Shown in pieces: positions 35,040 through 43,391 of a DNA stretch of 60,402 nucleotides. A program made the translations under genes and the position numbers. The notes beneath the pieces are model-generated. The model saw only the letters and a program-made list of their open reading frames with translations. It had not been told where the DNA came from and did not search any database. The number at the start of each line of letters is the position of its first letter. Within the stretch, counting starts at the first letter, position 1. Source of the DNA: Sinomonas terrae (lineage in GTDB: Bacteria; Actinomycetota; Actinomycetes; Actinomycetales; Micrococcaceae); contig NZ_JAKZBV010000003.1 of the NCBI RefSeq assembly GCF_022539255.1, positions 1-60,402 on the forward strand, read 5' to 3'.

Positions 35040-35239
35040 GATTCCCCCTGTTCCGAGAACCTCTGCTGGTCCGCTCCGTTTGGTGACCATCTTGCCGCAA
35101 GTCGGAGAGCTGGAAGGGCTGGGGCAGGGGCGTGCGGTTGAGCCGCGAGGCCATAGGAGGGCTTCGTTGTCAGTCTGTCTCCGATCGAAGGCACTGCTGG
35201 CGCCGATTGCGAGGGGCGAGTCGTTCAGGCGCTTGGACT

Positions 35240-35308
35240 GGACCTTCACTAACACTGCGTTACTATTGATGCATACCGCCCGACCCCTCTGGGGTCGGGT
35301 TTATTTTT
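35240..35308 (+). terminator. T-rich intrinsic terminator, possibly the end of a small RNA
   Basis: CCCGACCCC (35279-35287), loop TCT, GGGGTCGGG (35291-35299), then TTTATTTTT (35300-35308). This is a textbook Rho-independent terminator on the plus strand, unusual for this GC-rich plasmid. No plus-strand gene ends just before it: both flanking genes point left. An inverted repeat TAAC/GTTA (35250-35262) lies 20 bp upstream. The element may end an unannotated small RNA. Confidence 0.65.
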
Positions 35309-35322
35309 GCCATCTGCCTGAC

Positions 35323-36057
35323 TTACCAGCCGTTCGGACGCGTGATCTTGGGACCGAGCGAGGCCGGCATCTGGGCTCTGCGCAGGTCTGTTGCTGTCAG
35401 CTGGTACCACCAATGACCGCCTGGTCCCGCGTTTGGGTCCCCGTTTAAGGCGCCGGCTGGATAGTTCTTGGTGGGGTTGACCAGGCCCACTGGGACGGAG
35501 TCGCGGGCAACTTCGATTGGCTTCTTCAGGTCACTGTCGTTGCTGACGACGACGGCAGCGTCCACGTTCTGCCGCAGGACGTCGAGGAGAAGGTGAGTCG
35601 CCACATTCACATCGCTGCCCTTCTCCTCTCGCCTGGATACGGAGGCGATGAAGGTCGCTCCGGGAACGTCGCCGTTTGTGTTGTCCCTGACCATAAGCGG
35701 CCAGGTTGCCTGGCTGATTATCGGACGCCCGCCCTTGCCTGCAGTGGCCAGAGGGCTGGTCGCGATCCTCTCGACGTACGTGCCGTACTCGAACACGTCC
35801 ACTGCGCCGCTGGCATTCAGAGCACGGAGGTAGACGTCCTGGTCCTTCTGACCCGAGGTGTTGCCCCGACCCTTGATCCTGGCCGTGCAGTACACGACAT
35901 GCAGGTCATGCGGCGTGGACCACCCCGAGGCGGCTGTGATCACGTTGCCGGCCAGTGCCCTCACATCGAGCCACCTCCACCCGGCGGTCCCACGGCCGCA
36001 GAGGCCTCTGCCCCCGTAGTAGAGGTTGTACCCGTCGATGTACACGCCGATCTTCAT
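35323..36057 (-). CDS. NYN-domain (PIN-like) ribonuclease
   Basis: A 244-residue protein of the NYN/LabA-like PIN-fold group. The acidic catalytic residues are in place: IDGYNLYYG (Asp8), EKGSDVNVATHLLLD and VVVSNDSDL. Such proteins are metal-dependent ribonucleases, some of them toxins or RNA-processing factors. ATG 36057 lies only three bases from the divergent ATG at 36061, so the two genes share a very tight start region. The C-terminal 40 residues (GGHWWYQLTATDLRRAQMP) also fit the family. Confidence 0.85.
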   Translation of the reverse strand: MKIGVYIDGYNLYYGGRGLCGRGTAGWRWLDVRALAGNVITAASGWSTPHDLHVVYCTARIKGRGNTSGQKDQDVYLRALNASGAVDVFEYGTYVERIATSPLATAGKGGRPIISQATWPLMVRDNTNGDVPGATFIASVSRREEKGSDVNVATHLLLDVLRQNVDAAVVVSNDSDLKKPIEVARDSVPVGLVNPTKNYPAGALNGDPNAGPGGHWWYQLTATDLRRAQMPASLGPKITRPNGW

Positions 36058-36060
36058 TCC

Positions 36061-36989
36061 ATGGATTCTGCCAGCAGTGGCTGGATCATGAACTCGGCAC
36101 CAGTGGACCCGCGGCCGGCTGCGGATCCTCGGGGCAGTCGCACCGCCGCCAGCTACGCCGAGAACGGAAGTGTCAGGTTGAGCGACCAGATCTACAACGC
36201 AGCAGCCATGCACGAGCGCTTCTCCGATCTCTCAGAGATGCGCGCTTACGCCCGCAAGATGATCGGCCATTGGGACCGGTCGCGGGAGAAGCCCTTCAAC
36301 ATGAAGTCCGAGTTCGACATCCAAAGCGGTGGCCCGTTCATCTGGAGCTTCGCGAACCATGTGGTCAACCTGATGCGGACCGTCATCGAGCTCTCCGAGA
36401 AGGACCGGATGCTCCACGCGATGCCGCTGATCCGACTCATGGTCGAGAACGCCATGACCGCGATCTGGCTCTACCTCGAGCCGAGCAATGCCAGGGCGAT
36501 CATCAAAGAAGGCTTCCGGCAGAGGCGGGCCGCCTTCGCGAACTTGGTCGAGACCGAGGCCGAAGGATTCGGCCAGTCCGACATCGACGAGATAGACGGC
36601 GTCCTGGCAACACTCGACATCGACCTTCCCTCATTCGAGCAAAGATGCCGCCACATCGTCGGCGGTCTCCAGATCTACGTCCACTGGCGGCTGCTGAGCA
36701 CCTACAGCCACGCCGGGATGGGCCTCGGGGATTTCTACCTGGAAGGGATCAGCGAACCACCCGGGCTGGCCTTCGCCCCCCACGCAAAGCTCCGAGGACA
36801 CGAGTCATGGCTCGGCACAGCACTCTGCATGCTGCTCGCGGCGATGAAGGTGTGCAACCTCATCGACGGCAAAGGAAGCCTGAAGTCGCAAATCGAACAG
36901 GCCGAGAGGAAGATCGGGTACCAATGGAATTCGCGAAGGCGCCTGCAGCGGACAAGAAGAAAACGAGAGCTCAGAAGGGGCAGGGCTAG
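36061..36989 (+). CDS. Hypothetical protein, probably frameshifted near its 3-prime end
   Basis: A helical protein of about 300 residues without a recognised family. The core is convincing (FANHVVNLMRTVIELSEKDR; PLIRLMVENAMTAIWLYLEP; YVHWRLLSTYSHAG), resembling DUF5677-like all-helical proteins. The frame continues into arginine-rich nonsense after about 36925. In the next frame a natural-looking tail MEFAKAPAADKKKTRAQKGQ ends at 36989. I therefore place the end there and infer a frameshift near 36920. Start may be ATG 36061 or ATG 36088. It may be physiologically paired with the divergent NYN nuclease. Confidence 0.55.
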
Positions 36990-37171
36990 ATCCTTCCTGC
37001 CTGCAGATCTGCCTTCGCCCGGGTCGTGGTTGCGGTTGAGAGACTTGTTGCTCGTTGACGGCGACAGCGGGCCCGTCTCGCGCACGCCTGCAGTGTGTGC
37101 CAGCGCTCCGAGTGGCTCTTACACCGGCGCTGGCTTTGCTGTTCGAGATGGTCCGGGAAGTAGATTGAGGG
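36990..37171. other. Short intergenic stretch
   Basis: About 180 bases between two plus-strand genes that are both frameshifted. No promoter or repeat stands out. Confidence 0.3.
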
Positions 37172-37755
37172 GTGCTTTTTGCTGCCTCGGTGATCGTGAA
37201 CTATCCAGGCGGCCCGGATCCGCTCTGGTCCCTCATCAGCGGAGCCATCGGAGCGGTATTCGGCGGCGCCGCGGCGTTCCTCGGAGTGCTCTTCACCCAA
37301 CGGCACGAGAACAGGCGCGCGGCCCTTGCGGATGAACGGCGTCGGAGGATGACAAACTGGCGCGATTGCGCGCTCTCTACGTCCCTTACGTCGACTTCTC
37401 CCATGCGGTCGAGCTCGTCAGGCGCGAGAAGGCCTTCGTCTACTCGGGGGAGACGAAGGAGACGCGCGACAAGCGGCACGACCGGCTCCTGATGAAGGCA
37501 ATCAACCGGGCTGTCGAGGTTCAGGCCGCGGCGACCCTTGAAGACGGCGCCGAAGGTGTGCTGAGTGCGGCGGGTGACGCCTACATCGCGATGGACGCTT
37601 ACATCCGAAGCGTGCGGAACGAGTTCCAGGAGAGCGGAACCGAATACGCCAAAAGGGTCGATGCCGAAGCCGATGCCCTGGCTGAAGCAGCGAAGAGCCT
37701 TCGGCAGGCGGCGATCGACGATATCAAACGCCTCGACGTCTCCGTGGAGAAGTAG
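37172..37755 (+). pseudogene. Broken membrane-anchored coiled-coil protein
   Basis: The first frame (GTG 37172) encodes an N-terminal membrane helix (LWSLISGAIGAVFGGAAAFL) followed by TQRHENRRAALADERRR. Near 37345-37360 coding shifts to another frame, which continues DDKLARLRALYVPYVDFSHA and then a helical domain to the stop at 37755. Joined, they would make one protein of about 190 residues with one transmembrane helix and a cytosolic helical part. Either a real frameshift has broken the gene or a sequencing error is present. Confidence 0.6.
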
Positions 37756-38015
37756 CCGCTTCGCCCCCCCCGCCCGACCGGGTCTGAACCGCTCTCCCCT
37801 CCAACACACGTGACCATTCCAGTTTCGGAGCAACCGGTGTCTGGTGACCCGCGGCGGTTCGAGGCTGTCCACGGCGGCCGGCAGCGGCAGGCGAGGATCG
37901 GAGCTAAGGGGGCTGGCCGCTGTGGGCAGGCGGTGGGGCGGTTCCTGTCGTCCACGCGTGTGCAGGAAAAGCCGCGGAGCGATGGAGCTTTTGCTGTGCA
38001 CATGGGGACGAGAGG
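37756..38015. other. Intergenic stretch between convergent broken genes
   Basis: About 260 bases; no gene, terminator or RNA recognised. Confidence 0.3.
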
Positions 38016-38676
38016 TCAGGAAGGATTCTCGGCCATCTTGGCGCTGTCCAGGTCTTCTTCTGCGGGGCCTCGGCCCTTCCGCTGAGGCTCCCTCAATAGG
38101 GCTCTTTCGACGTCTCTGAGATTCTTCCTCGAGAGGATTTCCCGGAAACTCACGGTTGGTCGCACGAGGGACGATCCGAGGACCCTGCGTTCCTTCCATG
38201 GGCTGTCTGCCAGCATGAGGATGAAGCGTGCGCGGTGCCGCGCGGTGCCGCGCGGTGCCGCGCACTATGGCGGTTGCGGTGAATCCGAAGAGGGCAAGGT
38301 CGAAGACTGCCATGCCCCAAATGATTGATTGGTTGTCGGCGAAACCGATCTTGGGTGGCGGTCCACCGATGATGCCACGCACGACCATGAAGATGGCGTA
38401 TCCCATGGCGCAGAGGAAGGTCCATGAGACTGCTAGTCGGTGGTTCGGCCTGCGATCCAATGCTGTTGCTGCGATTTCCAAGGCGATCTTCGTGCGCGCT
38501 ACTTCTAGGGCGCGGGCTTCAGCGGTTTCTGCCTTGACCAGTTTCGCGGCGGCGTCGATCTCTTCGAGACGATTGCGTAGCCTGTGCGAGCGTCGGAAAG
38601 GTGCGAAGCTCGCCAGGATCGCGGACAGGCCGCTGCCGCCCAGGAGGGCGGCGATGAGTGTTGCCCACTCGGCTAC
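38016..38676 (-). pseudogene. Membrane protein gene disrupted by a 10-bp tandem repeat and a changed start codon
   Basis: The minus-strand frame starting at 38676 reads VAEWATLIAALLGGSGLSAI, then a basic coiled segment (RNRLEEIDAAAKLVKAETAE) and two more membrane helices (LAVSWTFLCAMGYAIFMVV; IIWGMAVFDLALFGFTATA). AGGGG lies six bases before the first codon, but that codon is GTA, not GTG or ATG. Further on, three copies of a 10-bp unit (38231-38260) throw the frame out. If one copy is removed, the frame continues into ARFILMLADSPWKERRVLG and a sensible acidic end at 38016, total 217 codons. The gene would be translationally coupled to the coiled-coil gene that stops at 38686. Confidence 0.65.
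38231..38260. repeat. Three perfect copies of a 10-bp tandem repeat inside a coding frame
   Basis: CGCGGTGCCG three times in a row (38231-38240, 38241-38250, 38251-38260), followed by a partial CGC. Since 10 is not a multiple of 3, gain or loss of one unit changes the reading frame. Two copies would restore the frame of the surrounding gene. Confidence 0.9.
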
Positions 38677-38685
38677 GTGCTGCCC

Positions 38686-39039
38686 CTACCCTTCAGGGCT
38701 GGCCGGCTCGTCGGCAGTGGTCGGAGGCTGCACGGAGGGCTCTTCTTCCGTGTCCTTGGCGGGGCGGGATTCTGAGGAGGTTTTCGCCTTCCGGGGGCGT
38801 CCGCCGACGCTGATGGTCGGGGCTTCGATCCCGAAGGCCTTCAGGTCCGGTTCCGACCAGCCCAGCTTTACGGCTTGACGGTGTGCGGCGAGGTGCTGGC
38901 GCTCTGCTGCCTTCAGGTCTGCCCGCAGGTCGGCGACTCGCTTGGCTGCTTCGGCGTAGGCCTTCACGGAGGTCACCCTGGCATGGCGGTCTTCTTCCAG
39001 CTTCCGCTGGGCGGCGGCTTCGATCTGCTCGATGTCCAT
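38686..39039 (-). CDS. Hypothetical coiled-coil protein next to the mobilisation region
   Basis: A 117-residue protein. Residues 1-65 form a long charged helix (EAAAQRKLEEDRHARVTSVK; KRVADLRADLKAAERQHLAA). The C-terminal 40 residues are Pro/Glu/Ser-rich and probably disordered. A GWSEPDLKAFGI segment in the middle resembles a turn before a DNA-binding helix. Proteins like this lie beside mob genes on actinobacterial plasmids, and it is divergent from mobC with the candidate oriT between. Role in relaxosome or copy control is inference. Confidence 0.7.
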   Translation of the reverse strand: MDIEQIEAAAQRKLEEDRHARVTSVKAYAEAAKRVADLRADLKAAERQHLAAHRQAVKLGWSEPDLKAFGIEAPTISVGGRPRKAKTSSESRPAKDTEEEPSVQPPTTADEPASPEG

Positions 39040-39292
39040 GCGGCAACCCTATGCGCTGGGGCCGCGGGCACCTTGGGCTGACGCGCCGCAGAGACCGACC
39101 TGGGGTCGGGGGTTCCGGGACCACTTGTCCAACGGTTTCAAAAACCTCAGACCCCCCCCGGGGAGGAGCAAGCTATACATTTACCCGGGGGTAAATGGCG
39201 TGTCGTCGCGCGCTTGCGCTGGCTCCTTTGCCAGACTGGCGTCTGGGTCCCCGACATTCGGGGTCGCTGCGCTGACAGGGGAGGGAGTGGTC
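39040..39292 (+). promoter_or_regulatory. oriT: Candidate origin of transfer (oriT) upstream of mobC
   Basis: The gap between divergent genes carries a perfect 20-bp palindrome, CATTTACCC GG GGGTAAATG (39178-39197). About 40 bp before it lies GGTTT/AAACC (39135-39148). Origins of transfer of mobilisable plasmids usually sit right before mobC and the relaxase gene and contain such inverted repeats. The nick site cannot be named. Confidence 0.55.
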
Positions 39293-39685
39293 GTGGCCGA
39301 GTCGAAGACGGTTCATCGTTTGGGCAAGTCGCGCCGCGACAACACCCCGGGTGGGCGGTCGAAGAGGATCGATGTCTACGTCACCGAGGCCGAGAAGGCC
39401 GCACTGATCGTGCGCGCCTCTCAGGCGAACGTGAGCGTCCCGCGGCTGCTGTTCGAAGGAGCCTTCGCCGAGGCGGGAGAGACCGCCCACGACCGGCGGA
39501 ATCTGGCGGCGGAGCTGCTGGGAATCCGCACTCTTCTGGGTGCGGTGTCGAACAACGTCAACCAGATCGCCCGCCACGCCAACGCGACCGGTGAATTCCC
39601 CGAGGACGCCGCTGCGGCAGTGGCGGCGGCGCGCCGGCTCATGGCCCGGATCGACGAGGCCGTGATGCAGGTGATGCGCCCGTGA
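39293..39685 (+). CDS. mobC: MobC-like relaxosome accessory protein
   Basis: A 130-residue protein (GTG 39293 behind GGGGAGGGA). The N-terminal basic arm GKSRRDNTPGGRSKRIDVYV is followed by EAEKAALIVRASQANVSVPRLL, a ribbon-helix-helix. The C-terminal MobC signature is NLAAELLGIRTLLGAVSNNVNQIARHAN. MobC proteins bind the origin of transfer and help the relaxase melt and nick it. The TGA of mobC overlaps the ATG of the relaxase gene (TGATG). Confidence 0.88.
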   Translation: MAESKTVHRLGKSRRDNTPGGRSKRIDVYVTEAEKAALIVRASQANVSVPRLLFEGAFAEAGETAHDRRNLAAELLGIRTLLGAVSNNVNQIARHANATGEFPEDAAAAVAAARRLMARIDEAVMQVMRP

Positions 39686-41268
39686 TGCCGAACGTCACCA
39701 AGGGCGAGCGGATGGTCGGACTCATCAACTACCTCGTGGGCCCGGGCCGCGCGAACGAGCACAGGGACCAACGCCTGGTCGCCGCCTCCGACATCATCGT
39801 CGGCGCCGAGGCCGGGCAGCCGCTCGATGCAGAGTCGGCCCTGAAGCTGGGACGCGAGATGGACATCCCCAAGGCCGTCTTCGGCGCCGGCAAGCCCGGC
39901 GCCAAGCACGTCCTCCACATCTCGCTGAGCCTGCCCGCCGACGAGGGCCAGCTCGACGACGAGGCATGGGGGAAGATCGCCCACGGCTTCGCGGAGAGGA
40001 TGGGCTTCACCGGGGCCGACGGGAAGCCGCCGTGCCGGTGGATCGCGATCCACCACGGACCCAGCAAAGCCGGCAACGACCACATCCACCTCGCGGTCTC
40101 GATGGTGCGCGAGGACGGCACCCGGTGGAGCCAGCACAACGACTTCAGACGCGCCCAGGCCGCCTGCGCCGAGCTCGAAGCCGAGCACGGGCTGCGCGTC
40201 GTCCGGGGTGTCCATTCCGAGCGCGGCTACCACCCCAAGGAGCGCGAACGCGCCAACGCCAAGGGCGCCCCCGAGCTGGACCGCGACCGCCTCCAACGCG
40301 CGCTCCGTGCCGCGTCCACTGCGAGCATGGACGAGGCCGAGTTCGTCCGCCGCCTGCGCCGCACCGGCATCCTCGTCCGCCCCCGCTTCGCCCACGCAGA
40401 CACCGCCACGGTGACCGGCTACTCCGTCGCGCTCCGCCCCCACAACAAGGCAGAGAGGCCCGTGTGGTTCGGCGGGGGAAGGATCGCCCGCGACCTGGCC
40501 CTCCCGCAGCTGCGCAAGGGCTGGACCAGCACTGGGGAAAGCATCGCGGCTGCGAGGGCCGAATGGCAGGCAGCCGCCAACGGGAAGCGCCCGACCACCC
40601 AGGGCCGCGAGGCCCGAGTGCCCACCGCAGCCGAATGGGAGAAGGCCACTGCAGAGGTCGGGGAACTGTTCGAGCGGATGAAGGCGATCCCGCTCAACGA
40701 TGACGCGCTGTGGGCGCAGTTCGCGCGCGAGACCTCCGGTGCGTTCGCGGCCTGGAGCCTGCGCACCGAACCTGTTCCCGGACCGCTCGCCGAGACAGCC
40801 AAAGCCCTCTCCCGCACGGCCCAGCTGCGCGGCTTCCCACCGCGGACCGAGCACGCACCGATGCCCAGCGCGAAAGGCGCGGGCATGCTGCTGATGCAGA
40901 CCGCAGTGGGGCCCTCCACAGCAGCAGGCCACGCTCTCCTGCTCGCCCAGCTGCGCAACACCATGCGCGCCGTCTTCGACATGCACACGGCGGCGGGCCG
41001 GCTCCGGGACGCCGAGCGGATCAGGGCCGCTGCCGTGGAGAAGCTCGCCGCCGTGCGCGGGGACCTGAAGACGCTCAAGGACCAGCACCAGGCAGGCCGG
41101 TTCGAGGCAGCCCCCGCCGTCGAGAGCGAGCAGGAGAAGGTCCAGCGCCTCCTGCGCCAGTCGTTCCCGACCAGGCCGGGCACCGCGGCAGGGAGCACGC
41201 CGGAGAGGGCACCGGGCACCAGGAAGCTGCCCGGCAGGGGCGGCCGCGACCAGGGGATCAGCCGCTGA
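39685..41268 (+). CDS. mobA: Mobilisation relaxase
   Basis: A 527-residue relaxase. The N-terminal domain contains VLHISLSLPADEG and the metal-binding histidine block WIAIHHGPSKAGNDHIHLAV (His133, His135), with a candidate nicking tyrosine in LINYLVG (Tyr15). The C-terminal half is helical and Arg/Ala-rich, typical for nonconserved relaxase tails. The protein nicks one DNA strand at oriT and leads it into the recipient. No coupling protein or mating-pair genes are present, so the plasmid is mobilisable rather than self-transmissible. A decayed relative of this gene lies at 10140-10290. Confidence 0.9.
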   Translation: MPNVTKGERMVGLINYLVGPGRANEHRDQRLVAASDIIVGAEAGQPLDAESALKLGREMDIPKAVFGAGKPGAKHVLHISLSLPADEGQLDDEAWGKIAHGFAERMGFTGADGKPPCRWIAIHHGPSKAGNDHIHLAVSMVREDGTRWSQHNDFRRAQAACAELEAEHGLRVVRGVHSERGYHPKERERANAKGAPELDRDRLQRALRAASTASMDEAEFVRRLRRTGILVRPRFAHADTATVTGYSVALRPHNKAERPVWFGGGRIARDLALPQLRKGWTSTGESIAAARAEWQAAANGKRPTTQGREARVPTAAEWEKATAEVGELFERMKAIPLNDDALWAQFARETSGAFAAWSLRTEPVPGPLAETAKALSRTAQLRGFPPRTEHAPMPSAKGAGMLLMQTAVGPSTAAGHALLLAQLRNTMRAVFDMHTAAGRLRDAERIRAAAVEKLAAVRGDLKTLKDQHQAGRFEAAPAVESEQEKVQRLLRQSFPTRPGTAAGSTPERAPGTRKLPGRGGRDQGISR

Positions 41269-41385
41269 AAGAGGGCCTGAGAGCCGAAAGGATTCGTCTT
41301 CTTCCCTTTGAGAGGCTGTAGAGCGTCCCGTGGAGCGGACGAACCCGGCTGGCCAAGGTTGCTGAGCGGTAAGGCGACTGGTCGG

Positions 41386-42333
41386 TCAGACGATGTTGTA
41401 TAGAGCCTTTGCTTCTTCGTGGGTCGCGATGGGTCGGCCGACTTCTCGGGCGATCTCCTGCGCCTGTTGGAGGAGTTCGAGATTGGTGGGGTTCCTAGCG
41501 GGGTCGTAGAAGAGTTCGAGTCCTGTCTTGACGTGGCCGCCCAGTTCGATGGCCCGGCGGAGGAGGCTGGTGTCGTCGAGGGCGCCCTGTCCCCAGACGG
41601 AGATGTACCAGGGGTGCTTGACTTGGGCTTCCTCGATCATCCAGAGGTAGTAGTAGAGGCTCTCGAGGCTAGGCTTCATGCCGTTCGTGGCGATGGGCTC
41701 GAGAGCGGTGAGGCCGTAGTCGCCGATGAGGTAGAAGTCCCACATCGAGCCTGGCGTTGAGAGTCCCCTGTTCACGTAGTGCATGGCGTGGCGCAGGTGC
41801 CCGGGCTCGTAGACGCCGAAGACCATGGGGACGGAGCGTTCGCGGCACATCTTCACCTGACTGGCGATCCGGCGGTAGTTGAAGCCGAATTCGGGGCCCG
41901 AGAGGTAGCCGTCCTCGTCGACGTCGGTGGCGAAGAGGGTCAGGCCCGTGTCGACGCAGGCGATCCGGACGTTCGCCCCTTCGGCGAGGAGGGGGACGTG
42001 CTCGAGCCCATGTTCGTGGGGCAGGAGGCGGAGGTTGTTGCAGGTGGTCGGGTACCAGGTGATGTCGGGGTGCTTCTGCAGCACCGTGTCCCAGGTGCGC
42101 ATGTAGTCCTTGTAGGCGTTCTCGCCGAGGAGGTCGAAGCTGGTGTTGTGGGCGTGGATGGCGCCGGCTCCTGCTTCCCAGCAGCGGATCGCGTCCTCGG
42201 CGATCTCGTTGTAGGTGGTCGGCGTGTTCGGGTTCATCTCCTTCGTTCGGATGCCGTTGATGTGGGATTCGATGACCACTGGGTAGTCCCAGTGGGGTTC
42301 CATCTCCGCATACTTGTCGAGAGCGGTGGCCAT
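41386..42333 (-). CDS. Beta-keto acid cleavage enzyme (BKACE, DUF849 family)
   Basis: A 315-residue TIM-barrel protein of the BKACE family, usual length about 300. It opens with PVVIESHINGIRTKEMNPNT, and the zinc-binding AIHAHN (His-X-His) lies near residue 60. The GANVRIACVDT and LIGDYGLTAL segments fit the family. BKACEs condense a beta-keto acid with acetyl-CoA and release acetoacetate plus a new acyl-CoA. The substrate class is set by few residues and cannot be read here. It is the last gene of the glp-like operon, 50 bp after lipA, with AGGAGG ahead of ATG 42333. Confidence 0.87.
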   Translation of the reverse strand: MATALDKYAEMEPHWDYPVVIESHINGIRTKEMNPNTPTTYNEIAEDAIRCWEAGAGAIHAHNTSFDLLGENAYKDYMRTWDTVLQKHPDITWYPTTCNNLRLLPHEHGLEHVPLLAEGANVRIACVDTGLTLFATDVDEDGYLSGPEFGFNYRRIASQVKMCRERSVPMVFGVYEPGHLRHAMHYVNRGLSTPGSMWDFYLIGDYGLTALEPIATNGMKPSLESLYYYLWMIEEAQVKHPWYISVWGQGALDDTSLLRRAIELGGHVKTGLELFYDPARNPTNLELLQQAQEIAREVGRPIATHEEAKALYNIV

Positions 42334-42383
42334 ATTTGCCTCCTGGGGTGTGGTTGGAGTCCGGTTGCTGCCCGGAACGCGGT

Positions 42384-43391
42384 CTACGTCTCGGCGGCGA
42401 GGAGGCTCGCGGCCTCTTGCCGGGTGGTGCCTGAGGATTCGATGTGGGCGAGCTGGGGCGGGATCTCGCGGCCCTTCTTGCGCATGGCGGTCGCCCAGAG
42501 GCGACCGGCGCGGTACGAGGAGCGAACGAGGGGCCCGCTCATGACGCCGAGGAACCCGATCTCCTCGGCCTCCTGGGAGAGCTCGAGGAACTCCTGCGGC
42601 TTGACCCAGCGGTCCACGGGGTGGTGCCGCTCGGAGGGGCGCAGGTACTGGGTGATGGTGAGCAGGTCGCAGCCGGCCTCGTAGAGGTCGCGCATGGCCT
42701 GCGAGACCTCCTCGCGGGTCTCGCCCATCCCGAGGATGAGGTTGGACTTCGTGACCATGCCCCGGTTCCTGCCCTGGGTGATGACGTCGAGGGAGCGCTC
42801 GTACCGGAACGCCGGGCGGATGCGCTTGAAGATCCTCGGCACTGTCTCGACGTTGTGCGCGAAGACCTCGGGCTGGGCCTCGCAGATCGCGGCGATGTGC
42901 TCCGGCTTGCCGGAGAAGTCCGGGATGAGGATCTCCACGCCCGTGCCGGGGTTGAGCTCGTGGATCTTGCGGATGGTCTCCGCGTAGAGCCAGGTGCCCT
43001 CGTCCTCGAGGTCGTCGCGTGCGACGCCGGTGACGGTCGCGTAGCGCAGGCCCATGGACAGGACGGAGCGGGCGACCTTGGTGGGCTCGAAGCGGTCCAG
43101 GGGGGAGGGCTTGCCGGTGTCGATCTGGCAGAAGTCGCACCGCCGCGTGCACTCGGAGCCGCCGATGAGGAAGGTGGCCTCCTTGTCCTCCCAGCATTCG
43201 AAGATGTTGGGGCAGCCGGCCTCCTCGCACACCGTGTGGAGGCCTTCCTTCTTCACCTGGTTCTTGAGCTGGATGAACTCCGGGCCCATGTGGACCTTGG
43301 CCTTGATCCACTCGGGCTTGCGCTCCACGGGCGTCTCGGCGTTGCGCTGCTCGATGCGCAGCAGCCGGCGCCCCTCGGGTGCGAGCGTCAC
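42384..43391 (-). CDS. lipA: Lipoyl synthase
   Basis: A 335-residue radical-SAM enzyme. The auxiliary cluster cysteines are C55-C60-C66 (CEEAGCPNIFEC), the radical-SAM cluster is C81-C85-C88 (CTRRCDFC) and the C-terminal RSSY motif is present. It inserts two sulfurs into octanoyl groups on lipoyl domains. Starts with GTG overlapping the preceding stop (GTGA). A plasmid copy is unusual; its obvious client is the free lipoyl protein encoded across the window ends. The next gene but one upstream is a lipoate-ligase-like protein. Confidence 0.95.
   Translation of the reverse strand: MTLAPEGRRLLRIEQRNAETPVERKPEWIKAKVHMGPEFIQLKNQVKKEGLHTVCEEAGCPNIFECWEDKEATFLIGGSECTRRCDFCQIDTGKPSPLDRFEPTKVARSVLSMGLRYATVTGVARDDLEDEGTWLYAETIRKIHELNPGTGVEILIPDFSGKPEHIAAICEAQPEVFAHNVETVPRIFKRIRPAFRYERSLDVITQGRNRGMVTKSNLILGMGETREEVSQAMRDLYEAGCDLLTITQYLRPSERHHPVDRWVKPQEFLELSQEAEEIGFLGVMSGPLVRSSYRAGRLWATAMRKKGREIPPQLAHIESSGTTRQEAASLLAAET

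Noticed and set aside
38231..38260. CRISPR-like or iteron array
   Set aside because: Units are directly adjacent, only 10 bp and without spacers; this is a simple tandem repeat inside a coding frame.
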